A stretch of 49,955 bases of DNA, from NCBI GenBank assembly GCA_028287115.1, contig JAQBQF010000066.1:1-49955 (forward strand). The letters run 5' to 3'. Position numbers and translations under genes: made by a program. This document shows, in pieces, positions 17,810 to 28,916 of the stretch (positions are counted from its first letter, which is position 1; each line of letters starts with the position of its first letter). The notes below the pieces were generated by a model. That model worked only from the letters and a program-made list of their open reading frames with translations, ran no database searches and was not told the origin of the DNA. This stretch comes from Myxococcales bacterium (GTDB lineage: Bacteria; Myxococcota_A; Polyangia; Haliangiales; Haliangiaceae).

Positions 17810-18901
17810 TTACGCTTGGGCGACTGCGGCGGCGGGCTTCGTCTCGGTCGTGACGGTCTCGACCGTCACCGGGCTCGGCTCGGGCGCGGCGCCGAGCTCC
17901 ATCTCCGCGAGTGCCTCGCCGCTCGCGGCGACGTCTTGCGAGAGCTCCTCGAGCTGCTTCATCGCCGTGGCGCCGGCACTCGCCACGCGAGCAGCGGCGA
18001 GGCCGCCGGCGGCGAGCTGGAACTTCTCGAGGGTCGTAACGTGATTGTGCATCCGTGCGATCAGGCGCTCGTGATTTTGGCGAATGTGATCGCGGTACCG
18101 GCGCTGATCGTCGAGCGCCGCGCGTGCGGATTGGTACTGCGTCTTCACTTCGGTGTCCGTCGCGGCGGCGATCCGCTGGTCGAGATCGGCCATCCGCTTG
18201 GCGAGCTCGGCTTCGCTCGCGCCCGAGACCCGGACCTCGGCGCTCTTGGACGCGACCTCGAGCGTCTTGAGGACGCCGTCTCTCAACAAATTTCGACCTG
18301 GATCCTGATCCCCGAGCTTGTCGCTCGCGCCCGTCCAGATCGCGACCGCGCGATCGCACAGGCCGCGCACTTCCGTGTCGAGCTCGGTCGGCAGCTTGCG
18401 CACCGCCGCGCGAACCTCGTCGATCGAGAGCTGCAGGTGACGCGGGAGCACGCCGAAGATCCCGACCATGCCCATCGCCGCAGCGGAGACGCCATCGGTC
18501 AGCCACGGCGACCACGTCACCGTCACGTTCGCGTGGCCGATCCGCAACGCGGCCCACATCGCGAGCAGCGTCGTCGCGGCTCCAAGCATCACGGACACGA
18601 CACCACGAATCCCGCGAACCCCCGCCGTGAGTCCGAGCGACAACACGCCGGCGACCAGCGCCAGCGCCGGCCAGGTCGGCGTCGTCAAGATCAGCGGCAC
18701 GGCGGCGATCGCAGCGGCTGCGATGCGAAGCTTCGGGCGGCCGTAACCGAGACCCGCGCCGACCGCCATGCCGAACAGGCCGCCGACCAGCGGCGCCATC
18801 GGCGTCACCGGATGGAGCGCGAGACCAAGGATCGCGGAGCCCGCGACCATACCGGCCGCTGCACGATGAAACGACGCGTGATCGCCAAACCGGATGTCCA
18901 T
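17810..18901 (-). CDS. Multi-pass membrane protein with C-terminal coiled coil, unknown function
   Basis: 363 residues from the ATG at 18901; an upstream TTG at 18949 would add 16. Hydrophobic segments cover about residues 15-155 (MVAGSAILGLALHPVTPMAP, LVGGLFGMAVGAGLGYG, IAAAAIAAVPLILTT, WPALALVAGVLSLGLTAGV, GVVSVMLGAATTLLAMWAAL), about five or six helices. From about 190 the protein is soluble, with long charged helices (SEAELAKRMADLDQRIAAAT, then QYQSARAALDDQRRYRDHIR) that should form a coiled coil, and a Val/Thr/Ala-rich tail. It lies upstream of the TPR gene on the same strand with 53 bases between. I do not recognise the family. Confidence 0.8.
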   Translation of the reverse strand: MDIRFGDHASFHRAAAGMVAGSAILGLALHPVTPMAPLVGGLFGMAVGAGLGYGRPKLRIAAAAIAAVPLILTTPTWPALALVAGVLSLGLTAGVRGIRGVVSVMLGAATTLLAMWAALRIGHANVTVTWSPWLTDGVSAAAMGMVGIFGVLPRHLQLSIDEVRAAVRKLPTELDTEVRGLCDRAVAIWTGASDKLGDQDPGRNLLRDGVLKTLEVASKSAEVRVSGASEAELAKRMADLDQRIAAATDTEVKTQYQSARAALDDQRRYRDHIRQNHERLIARMHNHVTTLEKFQLAAGGLAAARVASAGATAMKQLEELSQDVAASGEALAEMELGAAPEPSPVTVETVTTETKPAAAVAQA

Positions 18902-18986
18902 AGCCGCTATCAACGCGCCTGCGCGGCCGTTCGATCTATCGGCCGGCAACCCCGGCTCGCCTCCCGCAAGTCACCGAAACTACGAA

Positions 18987-19013
18987 AGGCGTCCTGCATC
19001 TAGCAGGACGCCT
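18987..19013 (-). terminator. Intrinsic terminator of the TonB-receptor operon
   Basis: An 11-bp perfect stem (AGGCGTCCTGC at 18987-18997 with its complement at 19003-19013) and a 5-base loop, 22 bases beyond the receptor's stop. On the minus strand the stem is followed by TTTCG, a short T-run. Confidence 0.8.
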
Positions 19014-19035
19014 CTTGATCCAAGGATCGGACGAC

Positions 19036-22000
19036 TTAGAACGTCAGGCGCAGACCGAGGCGAACGCTACGCGGAACTTGCAGCGCAGCTCCGACCGTCA
19101 CGTTGTTCTGTCCCGTGTGGCCGAAGTTCTTGTTCGGCACCGGCGACGCGTTGAGCTCCTGACCCGTGCTGAGGTCGAGCGTCTTGAGGTGGTTGAGGTC
19201 GCTCATCTGACCACCGACGATCGGGTTCGCACCTTCGAGCGTGTAGTTCTCGTCGACATTCAGCTGGTCCTGCTGGTTGAACAAGTTGAACACGTCGACG
19301 AATGCGTCGAGCGTCGTGCCTCTCTTATCCAGCCGGCGACCGTACGAGACGTGAATGTCGGTCTGCGTCGTCACCGGCGAGCGCTGGAGAGCACCGCGCG
19401 GCAGCAGGTACGACTCGCCCGTTCCGTAGCCCGGGTGCGGCGATGCACCGAGCACGTTGTGCGCGATACCCGACTGAGCACGGTAGCTGACGCCCGTGGT
19501 GATGATGCCCGCCTGCTTGAGGTCGAACTGATAGAAGCCGTCGACCTTGAGGTTGTGCGGGCGATCGAGGCCGAGCGGTCCGTAGCGGTTCGCCATCAAG
19601 TCCGGGAGATCGTACAGCGACGTGATGTTCGGATCCGCCTGTCCGGTCTCCGTCGAGAACAGACCGGGGTAGTTACCGCGCGACTGCGAGAACGTATACG
19701 AAGCCAGGAGCAGCGAGCGCTTCGTCGGGCGCTGCGTGGCCGTCAGCTGGACGCCGTCGTAGTTACGAACCGGCTTTTCGAAGTTCTTCGTGTAGTAGAG
19801 CTGCTGCGACCGACCCTCATGCAGCGCTCCGAGCGCCCGGGTCTGAGCATCCGTCGACGCCATCTCCTGCATCGCTTGCGCGTGCAGCGTCGCCGCCTCG
19901 GTATCGAAGTTCGAGCCCGGGTTCGTGATCAGGTACGTGTTGCCACCGTCGGTCGACACGTCCTCGATCACCACCGGCAACGTGCGATGGATGTAGTTCA
20001 GCCCGAGCTTGAGATCGGCCATGATTTCGTACTCGGTACCGAAGATGAGCTCGTCCGTGTACTGGCCCTTGAGGCCCGGCGAGACGAATTCGGCGGGACC
20101 GCCGGTCGTCGTGACGAGCACCTTGTCCGTGCACATCTTGAGCGTCGCGATGTCGACGTTGCCGCCGTTGCGATCGATGTTGCAGTTCGGGTCGTAACCC
20201 TGCGAATCGGGGATCCGGCGGTTCTGGTTGTAGTTGGTGAAGCCGATGTACTCGCCACCGAACTCGCGAACCTGGAGATCCATCGGAACGTTCTCGTAGA
20301 ACCGGCCCCAGTGACCGAAGATCTTCGCGCGGCCTTCTTGGGTCGGGTCATAGATGAAGCCGACGCGAGGAGCGATCAGATTGTTCAGGTTGTAGACCTG
20401 CGATGGCACGATCTCGCCGTCGGGGGTGACCTGTCCCTGCAACGCCTTGCCGGCGTAGCCGATCTGGTCTTCCCAGCGAACGCCCAAGTCGAGCGTCAAG
20501 TTCGGGCGAATCTGCCAGCTATCCTGGATGAACGCGCCGTAGTTGGTGTCGTTGGTGTCTGCCGAGATCGACGTCGCGTTCGCGCAGATCGCGCGATCAC
20601 CGGCGCACAAGATCTGACCCGGGGCGAGCGTCACGCTGCTCGGATCGGCGGCTTCCGCGTTCGTCAGGTTGCGCACGACGGTGAGGAACGCACGGTCCTG
20701 CCAGCGACCGGGAGCGCCCGTCGCGGTATTGGCCGAACGGCGCCACACGTCGCCACCGCTGTAGCTCTTCTTCGCGTTGAACGTCGCAAGCTGGGTATCG
20801 AGGCCGAGCTTGAACACGTGATAGCCCGCGAGCTTCACGCGCTGGGTCAAGGAGACAACGGCCGAGGTACGGTTCTTGTCGCCTTCTTCGAGGTAACCGA
20901 GACCGGACTCGACGTACGCAGTCACCGGGCAGTTCCGGATGTTCGGATACGGATCGTTGGGACCGCCGTCCTGACACTTGCCGATGCCGCCGCCGGCCGT
21001 CTCGAGGTCGGCGAAGTCGTAGAGCGAGCGCCCATAGTTGTAATAAACCTCGGGCGCCTGACCCTGCGTCGCGTTGAGCGGCCGGTCGTACTGGTAGCCG
21101 TGGTGATAGCCAACGACCGCGTCGATCTGAGTCTTGCCTTCGTTGAGCTTCGACGTCCACTTCGCGGAGACGTCGTACGCGCCGATGTCGGTGTTGATCA
21201 GCGAATAGGCGGGGTTTCGGGTCAGGCCGTAGACGCTATTCGTGCTCTCCGGGTTACCGAACGCCGAGACCTGGAACTGGTTGTTCTGGTTGATCGCGCC
21301 GTTGATCTTGCCGGTGAAGAAGTAGGTCGACGACTTGATCGGCTGGGTCGACGAGTTCACGAACTCGTGCTGCGTGAAGCCGGTCGCCGGATCGATATCC
21401 GGGACGCCGTCCATGTTCTTGTCGACCTGGCTCTGGACGATTCGGGTCTGCGTGCTGTGAACAAACGATGGATTGAACCCGACGTGGAACCACAGCTTGT
21501 CCTTGATGATCGGACCGCCGACCTCAGCGCCGAAATCGTAGCCGTAGTCGAGGTCGTTCTTACCCGCGATGGAGCCGCCTTCGCGCTCGACAAGCTTCGC
21601 GTCGGACACGAGCGCGCCCGGGCGGATGTAGCCGAAGATCGAGCCGTGGAACTGGTTCGAACCAGACTTCGTCACGACGTTGACGATGCCGCCGGTCGCA
21701 CGCCCGTACTCCGCGTTGTAACCGCCCGTGATGACCTCGGTCTCCTGAATGAACTCGTTCGGGAGGTTGGCCGAGAGTCCGCCATATCCCGTGTCCGTCG
21801 TGTTGATGCCCTCGACGATGTACGTGTTCTCGAGCGAGGTCGAGCCTGCGAACGAGATGCCGCTGCCCTGTGCCGACGTATCCGTCTGCGCACCAGCCGC
21901 CTGGCCGATCACGCCGCCGAAAGTACGGCCGGTCGGAATGTTGCGGGTGTAGTCGTCCGTGATCGTCAGGCCGGTCTTGGTCGAGCCTTGATCGATGATC

Positions 22001-22419
22001 GGCGCGTTACCCGTGATGACGATCGTCTCGCCCTTGGGCTTGCCCGCTTGCGACGCGGAATCGACCGTCACGTTGACGACGGCTTCCTTACCGACCTGGA
22101 TGACGATGTTGCCGCGCGAGAACGTGCCGTCGTTGTAGTAGACGGTCAACGTGTACACGCCCGGAGGCAACGAGGTGACGAAGTACTGTCCGGTCTCGTC
22201 CGTGATCACGACCTGCTCGCCCTGCAGCGAGGGAGAGGTCGCGACGACCGTCGCGCCAGCGGCGCCTTCGCCGTTTGCTTTATCTTTGATGACGCCGCGA
22301 AGACTTCCGACGGTCGCACCTGACTGCGCGTGAGCCGCGGTGGAATCGACGAGCGAACCACCCAGAAATGCGAGACCCGCGAGGGCCGCCGCCATGAGTG
22401 CCTTGTTTGCAATTTTCAT
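19036..22419 (-). CDS. TonB-dependent receptor, Oar-like, with N-terminal carboxypeptidase regulatory domain
   Basis: 1127 residues. Signal peptide 1-31 (cleavage near AHA-QS). A carboxypeptidase-regulatory-like beta-sandwich spans about 36-115 (GSLRGVIKDKANGEGAAGAT, then LPPGVYTLTVYYNDG). The plug domain, about 130-260, carries the plug hallmarks IVEGINTTDTGYGG and ETEVITGGYNAEYGRATGGI. A large barrel follows to the terminal RLGLRLTF. This is the Oar architecture known from myxobacteria, where such receptors take part in outer-membrane transport and protein secretion. A GAGGAG Shine-Dalgarno lies 7 bases before the ATG. It is the second gene of an operon: the lipoprotein gene ends 15 bases upstream, and an 11-bp stem terminator follows. 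The substrate cannot be read from the sequence. Confidence 0.94.
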   Translation of the reverse strand: MKIANKALMAAALAGLAFLGGSLVDSTAAHAQSGATVGSLRGVIKDKANGEGAAGATVVATSPSLQGEQVVITDETGQYFVTSLPPGVYTLTVYYNDGTFSRGNIVIQVGKEAVVNVTVDSASQAGKPKGETIVITGNAPIIDQGSTKTGLTITDDYTRNIPTGRTFGGVIGQAAGAQTDTSAQGSGISFAGSTSLENTYIVEGINTTDTGYGGLSANLPNEFIQETEVITGGYNAEYGRATGGIVNVVTKSGSNQFHGSIFGYIRPGALVSDAKLVEREGGSIAGKNDLDYGYDFGAEVGGPIIKDKLWFHVGFNPSFVHSTQTRIVQSQVDKNMDGVPDIDPATGFTQHEFVNSSTQPIKSSTYFFTGKINGAINQNNQFQVSAFGNPESTNSVYGLTRNPAYSLINTDIGAYDVSAKWTSKLNEGKTQIDAVVGYHHGYQYDRPLNATQGQAPEVYYNYGRSLYDFADLETAGGGIGKCQDGGPNDPYPNIRNCPVTAYVESGLGYLEEGDKNRTSAVVSLTQRVKLAGYHVFKLGLDTQLATFNAKKSYSGGDVWRRSANTATGAPGRWQDRAFLTVVRNLTNAEAADPSSVTLAPGQILCAGDRAICANATSISADTNDTNYGAFIQDSWQIRPNLTLDLGVRWEDQIGYAGKALQGQVTPDGEIVPSQVYNLNNLIAPRVGFIYDPTQEGRAKIFGHWGRFYENVPMDLQVREFGGEYIGFTNYNQNRRIPDSQGYDPNCNIDRNGGNVDIATLKMCTDKVLVTTTGGPAEFVSPGLKGQYTDELIFGTEYEIMADLKLGLNYIHRTLPVVIEDVSTDGGNTYLITNPGSNFDTEAATLHAQAMQEMASTDAQTRALGALHEGRSQQLYYTKNFEKPVRNYDGVQLTATQRPTKRSLLLASYTFSQSRGNYPGLFSTETGQADPNITSLYDLPDLMANRYGPLGLDRPHNLKVDGFYQFDLKQAGIITTGVSYRAQSGIAHNVLGASPHPGYGTGESYLLPRGALQRSPVTTQTDIHVSYGRRLDKRGTTLDAFVDVFNLFNQQDQLNVDENYTLEGANPIVGGQMSDLNHLKTLDLSTGQELNASPVPNKNFGHTGQNNVTVGAALQVPRSVRLGLRLTF

Positions 22420-22434
22420 GGTGTTGCTCCTCTC

Positions 22435-24144
22435 TTAGAGACAGATGTGGGGTGGTGGGGTGGGAGCAGGGTCTTTCACGGTGAAGTGAATGACCCGGTC
22501 AGCAGCGACGGTGTAGTCGTTGCCGAGGACGTCCTTGATGACGGCGCCCTGCTTGAGCGTGAACGTGTACGTTCCGGCCGCGGCAGCTAGCGCAGTCGTG
22601 AGCGACAGCGTCGTGCTCGCGGTGGTCCCGGTCGTGAGCGTCACCGCTGGATCGATCGTGTAATCCGCGCTCGTCAGCGAGGTCGGATCCATCGTTTGGT
22701 TGAACGTCAGCGAGATCTTGGCTGTCGACGTCGCCGCTGCCTTGGTGACCGTCGCGTTGTCCTTCGGCGAGATGGCCGTCAGCGCGATCGCGGCGGTGTG
22801 GAAGTGAACGACTTGGTCGGCTGCGTTTGTGTAGGTCGCCGATTTCACGCACGGACCAAAGCCCTGCACAGCTGTGGCACCCGGGCAGTCATCGATTGTC
22901 GCGCCTGCCTTGAGCGTGAACGTGTAATCCGTGCTCGGTGCATAGTTGCCAGCGATCACGATCTTGGACGGGTCCGCATCCGACTTGATCGCCAGGCCTG
23001 CAAGCGTCGGCGTCACGGAGATCTCGGTCGGTAGCAACGTCGTGGCGTCCATCTCTTGATTGAAGTCGAGCTTGATCTTGCTGCCCGGTGGCGCGTTCGG
23101 CGCCGTGTCGAACGGAGCGATCGCGACGAGCTTCAGCGCGTTGGTCGTGAACTCGGCCTTCGTGTTGGCTGCCACCGATGGCGCGCCGAACGTGGTCACG
23201 ACGCCGCATGCATCCGCGATCATCGCGCCCGCTTTGATCGTGAACGTGAAGTCGCCGCTGACCGGGAAGTCACCTAAGAAGCTGACGTCGTTGTCGGCGT
23301 TCGCAGCCGCACCGAGGTTGGTGACGGTTGGCGAGATGTCGATATCGGTCGTATCGAACGTGGTCAGGTCGATATTGGTGTTGAACGTGACCTCGATGCC
23401 TTGATCGACGGCGACGACCTGCGGGTCGACCGCGTCGCCATCGGCCGGCGCGAGCGCGACGACCTGGATCGGCGCGACCTTGAACTTGTACGGACCGCGC
23501 TGAGCGGCGGGAACCGGGTTGCCGTCCTTGTCGAGGACGTTATCTTTGATCGTGACCTGGCACTCTTTGCCAGCGCCGATGGTCGTGGGATCGTTTGGCT
23601 TGATCACGAGCGACGGACCGAGCGGCCACGTCACGTTGTTACCGGCCGGCGAGTAGTAGCCGTCGTAACCAACGTCGACGAGGCCCGTGGCGCCCGTGAT
23701 GCTGCTCTCGCACTGCAACGTGACCGGCCGCGTGTTCGCGATCGAGCCGGAGTACGTGCCACTGGGCTGGCCCGTATCGTCGAGGATCGGCGTGATGTCT
23801 TCGACGTCTGGGTTCAGCAGCTCGTCGAACTCGATACGGACGTACCAGCCCTGCGGCGCGGCATCGACAACTTCGTCGGCGCCCTTGGCCGGATCGGTGT
23901 CACTACAGATGGTGTGCACGGTTCCATCGGGAAGACCGACGAGCGTTGGACGCTTATCGTCGCTGACCTTGCAGAACGTCGCGCTCTCCGAGAGCGAGTT
24001 CACGGGATCGTTGTTGACGAGCACGGCGAGCACTTCTGGTGGCCCGTCGGGACGAAGATCGGTGCGCTGTAGTGGATCGGTGCAAGCGACAAAAGTCAGC
24101 GCACCGAGAGCCGTGACGACTCCGCGCGTTCGGTAGACGAACAT
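22435..24144 (-). CDS. Lipoprotein with repeated SbsA-type Ig-like (Big_5) domains
   Basis: 569 residues with lipoprotein signal MFVYRTRGVVTALGALTFVA-C (Cys21). It contains at least three Ig-like units of the Big_5/SbsA type. Each has a 'P.D......V.F...(I/M)D..T...T' core: IEVTFNTNIDLTTFDTTDID, IKLDFNQEMDATTLLPTEIS and ISLTFNQTMDPTSLTSADYT, followed by the YTFTLKQGAVIKD type of strand. Such domains are surface-exposed adhesion or scaffold modules. The gene has a GGGAGG Shine-Dalgarno 9 bases before its ATG and is followed after 15 bases by the TonB receptor, so the two form an operon. A role as a surface partner of the receptor is inferred from this arrangement. Confidence 0.9.
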   Translation of the reverse strand: MFVYRTRGVVTALGALTFVACTDPLQRTDLRPDGPPEVLAVLVNNDPVNSLSESATFCKVSDDKRPTLVGLPDGTVHTICSDTDPAKGADEVVDAAPQGWYVRIEFDELLNPDVEDITPILDDTGQPSGTYSGSIANTRPVTLQCESSITGATGLVDVGYDGYYSPAGNNVTWPLGPSLVIKPNDPTTIGAGKECQVTIKDNVLDKDGNPVPAAQRGPYKFKVAPIQVVALAPADGDAVDPQVVAVDQGIEVTFNTNIDLTTFDTTDIDISPTVTNLGAAANADNDVSFLGDFPVSGDFTFTIKAGAMIADACGVVTTFGAPSVAANTKAEFTTNALKLVAIAPFDTAPNAPPGSKIKLDFNQEMDATTLLPTEISVTPTLAGLAIKSDADPSKIVIAGNYAPSTDYTFTLKAGATIDDCPGATAVQGFGPCVKSATYTNAADQVVHFHTAAIALTAISPKDNATVTKAAATSTAKISLTFNQTMDPTSLTSADYTIDPAVTLTTGTTASTTLSLTTALAAAAGTYTFTLKQGAVIKDVLGNDYTVAADRVIHFTVKDPAPTPPPHICL

Positions 24145-24262
24145 GGATCAAAGCCTCCCTAAGTTTTTCTTTCGGCGCGGGAGTCATCGCCCATCCATCT
24201 GACAAACGCAAGCCACCGACTTCATTCCTTGATGTTCGGTGTGACGCGTTCCCCAACGAACA

Positions 24263-24293
24263 AACCGGTTCGAGGTGTGACCTCAAACCGGTT
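24263..24293 (-). terminator. Intrinsic terminator of recA
   Basis: AACCGGTT at 24263-24270 pairs with AACCGGTT at 24286-24293, and GAGGT with ACCTC inside, leaving a 3-base loop and one mismatch. On the minus strand the hairpin lies 30 bases after the recA stop and is followed by TTTGTTCG. It separates recA from the lipoprotein/TonB operon, whose promoter must lie in the following 120 bases. Confidence 0.85.
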
Positions 24294-24323
24294 GTCAGGA
24301 TCGCTCAGCGAGAAGTCCGTTAG

Positions 24324-25511
<1,188 letters not shown>

Positions 25512-25553
25512 CTCGGAAGCTCCTGTGCGTTTTGGCGATGAGAGATCGAAGGT

Positions 25554-26225
25554 TCAGAAGCCGCCATGTCCGCGCGGCCACCCGTCATCGGTTTCGTCCC
25601 CTGTGTCTACGACTCCCGTCTGACGTTCTGACGCCGATTTTTCACGGATCGGGGCGGTTTTGAACGCGATTCGATGAACCTCGCGATAGACCGAACCGCT
25701 TGCTTTCGTTTCGCTTTCGAACATGGTCACGCCATCGATGCGGGTATCACCGAACATTTGTTCAGCTAGAGGTAACACGACGTCTCGAATCGCGCGAGTT
25801 TCGCGCAACCTTCCGATCGTCACGTGCGGATGAAAGGGCCGCGGCTCGGAGACAAAGCCCAGGCCCACGGCCGCGGCCTCGATTCGCTTCGCGACCTCGG
25901 TCAACCCGCCACCATCTTCGATGCCCGCCCACAGGACGCTGCCCTTCTCGAGCGACGGGAACGCGCCGAGTCGCGTCGTCCGGAAGCTCACTCGCGCGAC
26001 GCCCGCGAGCGCGGCATCGAGCGCATCGCGCAGCGGAGTCACGGTCGCTTCGCGCGTCCAGCCGAGAAACTTCAGGGTCACGTGGTAATTCGCCGGCGCG
26101 ACCCACTTGATCTCGACGCCTGCGTCCTTGCTGCGGCGAGCCAGCTGTTCGGCGCATGCGGTGAGCTGGTTCGCGGTCGCAACCGAGACGCGAACGCCGA
26201 GAAACAGTCGCTTACCTTCAGTCAT
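25554..26225 (-). CDS. thpR: RNA 2',3'-cyclic phosphodiesterase ThpR (LigT family)
   Basis: 223 residues from the ATG at 26225, which overlaps the cinA stop by three bases (ATGA), showing coupling. Two 2H-phosphoesterase HxT motifs are present: YHVTLKFLG near residues 47-55 and HPHVTIGRL near 133-141. The family hydrolyses or ligates 2',3'-cyclic phosphate ends of RNA and is cytoplasmic. The C-terminal about 30 residues (EKSASERQTG onward) are extra and Asp/Gly-rich. The frame is open well upstream of 26225 but this is inside cinA. The cinA-thpR-recA order is a recurrent bacterial arrangement. Confidence 0.94.
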   Translation of the reverse strand: MTEGKRLFLGVRVSVATANQLTACAEQLARRSKDAGVEIKWVAPANYHVTLKFLGWTREATVTPLRDALDAALAGVARVSFRTTRLGAFPSLEKGSVLWAGIEDGGGLTEVAKRIEAAAVGLGFVSEPRPFHPHVTIGRLRETRAIRDVVLPLAEQMFGDTRIDGVTMFESETKASGSVYREVHRIAFKTAPIREKSASERQTGVVDTGDETDDGWPRGHGGF

Positions 26226-27535
26226 CGCTTGACCTCTCCGACGAGGATCCGCTGGGCGCGCTGTCGCTCCTCGTGATCCGGCAGTTGCATCGAGATCGCC
26301 GCGTCGATCATGCGGAGAGCCCACCATGCGGCCAGCGTGCGAACTTGGTCGCGCGATCCCGGCCACGACAGCTTCTTGGTCACGATCCCGAGGGCCTCGG
26401 GGCCGGCCAGTGCGAGCCACACCGTGCCGACCGGCTTCTCTGGAGTCCCGCCGTCGGGGCCGGCGACGCCGCTCACCGCGACCGCGTAATCGACGCCGAA
26501 CCGCTCGGCCGCGCCGGCCGCCATCTCGCGCACGCAGGGCTCGCTCACCGCGCCGTACGCGTCCAACGTCTCCTTGCGCACGCCGAGCTGACGCGTCTTC
26601 TCGTCGTACGAGTACGCGATCGCGCCACCGACGAACGCCTTCGAGCTCCCCGGCATCCGCGTCAGCAGCTCGCCGATCATCCCGCCGGTACACGACTCCG
26701 CGGTCGCGACGCGCAGCTGGGCCTCGAGGAGCCGGCGCATCACGCGGTCGACGAGATTCTCGTCGCCGGTCCCGTACAAGTAGGGATCGAGCCGTGCGCG
26801 GAGGATCGAGTCCATCCCCTGCAGGCGCGCATTCGCGGCTGCTTGATCGCGGTCGCGCACGACGAGCTTGACCAGGGTCTCCGGAAACTTCAGTTGATAG
26901 TGGATCGTCGCACCGGCGACATCATCGACGATGCCTCGGCACGCGGCCGAGATCTGCGACTCGCCGCGTCCGAACACCCGATAGATCCGGCGAGCGATCC
27001 GCTCGACATCACCGCGGGCCTCGCGGAGCTCGGTCAGACGGCGCTCGACATGCTTATCGAAGATGCCGTGGAGCTCGCGTGGGACCCCGGGCATGCAAAT
27101 CACCGGAATATCGCGAACCGTGACCTCGAAGCCCGGGGCGAGCCCGACTGGGTTACTATAGATCCTTGCACCGGTCGGGACGCGGACTTGCCGGAGCTGG
27201 AGAGGCGAGACCTCGATGCGTCCGGCAAACCGCTGCTCCAGATGAATCCTCGCAGCCTCATCGATCGAGGGCGCAACCCCACATAGGCCCGAAACCACGT
27301 CGACGGTCAGATCGTCCTCGGTCGGACCGAGGCCACCCGAGCAAAGAACGACGTCTGAACGGGCTACGGCGAGCCTCAGAGCATCTGCGATATCGGATTC
27401 ACGATCATTGCAGCTCGTCATCCAGCGCGTCGTGATATCGAGGTCCCAGAGCCGTGACGCGAGGTAGCTGGAATTCGTATCGACGATCTCACCGCGGCAC
27501 AGCTCGTCACCGATCGTCAAGATCTCGGCGTGCAT
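26222..27535 (-). CDS. cinA: CinA competence/damage-inducible protein (nicotinamide-nucleotide amidase domain)
   Basis: 437 residues. The N-terminal MoaB/MogA-like (COG1058) domain has [20 protein letters not shown] at 5-24 and [16 protein letters not shown] near 66-81. The C-terminal CinA domain has the deamidase signature [20 protein letters not shown] and [20 protein letters not shown]. In the family the C-terminal half deamidates NMN in pyridine nucleotide recycling, and the N-terminal half hydrolyses ADP-ribose. Cytoplasmic. It begins the cinA-thpR-recA run. A TAGAGT box ends 9 bases before its ATG. It is divergent from the PP2C gene, 97 bases apart. Confidence 0.96.
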   Translation of the reverse strand: MHAEILTIGDELCRGEIVDTNSSYLASRLWDLDITTRWMTSCNDRESDIADALRLAVARSDVVLCSGGLGPTEDDLTVDVVSGLCGVAPSIDEAARIHLEQRFAGRIEVSPLQLRQVRVPTGARIYSNPVGLAPGFEVTVRDIPVICMPGVPRELHGIFDKHVERRLTELREARGDVERIARRIYRVFGRGESQISAACRGIVDDVAGATIHYQLKFPETLVKLVVRDRDQAAANARLQGMDSILRARLDPYLYGTGDENLVDRVMRRLLEAQLRVATAESCTGGMIGELLTRMPGSSKAFVGGAIAYSYDEKTRQLGVRKETLDAYGAVSEPCVREMAAGAAERFGVDYAVAVSGVAGPDGGTPEKPVGTVWLALAGPEALGIVTKKLSWPGSRDQVRTLAAWWALRMIDAAISMQLPDHEERQRAQRILVGEVKR

Positions 27536-27582
27536 GCGTGGCGCACTCTACGCTCAGACCCACCGGAAGTCAGGCGGTTCGG

Positions 27583-27612
27583 TTGACGCACCTGTCATCC
27601 ACTGCCTATCAT
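27583..27612 (+). promoter_or_regulatory. Sigma-70-type promoter of the PP2C gene
   Basis: TTGACG at 27583-27588, 18-bp spacer, TATCAT at 27607-27612. The expected start near 27619 leaves a 14-base leader containing GGGGG before the ATG at 27633. Confidence 0.65.
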
Positions 27613-27632
27613 TTCGATGGACTACGGGGGCC

Positions 27633-28400
<768 letters not shown>

Positions 28401-28421
28401 TCAGGACGATAAGGACGACCC

Positions 28422-28916
28422 GTGAAGTACGCCGTCGCGGCCGGCAAGCTGACGGTGAAGGCGAGGTCGAGCGTCCACGACACGACGACCGTGTGGGACA
28501 AGGTGACCGGTGAGGTCGACGCCGATCCCGATGCGATCGAGACCGCCACGGCGACCTTCCGCGTCGACATGACCTCGTTCGATGCCGGCGATTGGCTGAA
28601 GAACCGGAAGCTCCGCAAGGACTTCGCGATGGATGCGCATCCGACGGCAACGTTTCAGCTCGATCGGGTGTCCGACGTAGTACGCGATGGCGACAAGTTC
28701 ACGGCGAAGGCAGCGGGCACCCTGCACTGGCGCGGCAAGGACGTCGTCCTCGAGCTCGCCGGCCACGGTACGCTCGATCGCGAGCGGGTCACCGCGACGG
28801 CTTCGTTCGAGCTCGATATCAAGAAGCTCGGGCTCTCGGCGCCGAAGTTCTTCGTGTTCAAGATGGAGGACGTCGTGATGATCGAAGTCTCGGTACGCGG
28901 CGCGGTGCGCGCGTGA
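28422..28916 (+). CDS. YceI-like lipid-binding domain protein without signal peptide
   Basis: 164 residues from a GTG start with an AAGGA-type Shine-Dalgarno upstream. The sequence matches the YceI fold along its length: SSVHDTTTVWDKVTGEVDAD, then DMTSFDAGDWLKNRKLRKDF, then HPTATFQLDRV, then DVVLELAGHGTL. YceI proteins are lipocalin-like periplasmic binders of polyisoprenoids. Here no signal peptide is seen (it begins MKYAVAAGKLTVKARSSV), so it may be cytoplasmic, or the true start may be missed. The stop overlaps the next gene by 4 bases (GTGA), indicating coupling. It forms a three-gene run with the PP2C phosphatase. Confidence 0.88.
   Translation: MKYAVAAGKLTVKARSSVHDTTTVWDKVTGEVDADPDAIETATATFRVDMTSFDAGDWLKNRKLRKDFAMDAHPTATFQLDRVSDVVRDGDKFTAKAAGTLHWRGKDVVLELAGHGTLDRERVTATASFELDIKKLGLSAPKFFVFKMEDVVMIEVSVRGAVRA

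Noticed and set aside
19015..22323. 1102-residue open frame opposite the TonB receptor
   Set aside because: It is a mirror frame of a clear receptor; Arg/Val/Asp-rich composition typical of an antisense frame in GC-rich DNA.
24145..24262. Cobalamin or other riboswitch before the TonB operon
   Set aside because: No conserved box or multi-stem structure recognisable; the only clear hairpin is the recA terminator.
25512..25553. LexA box before recA
   Set aside because: GTTCAG occurs, but the rest of the lineage-type motif does not fit.
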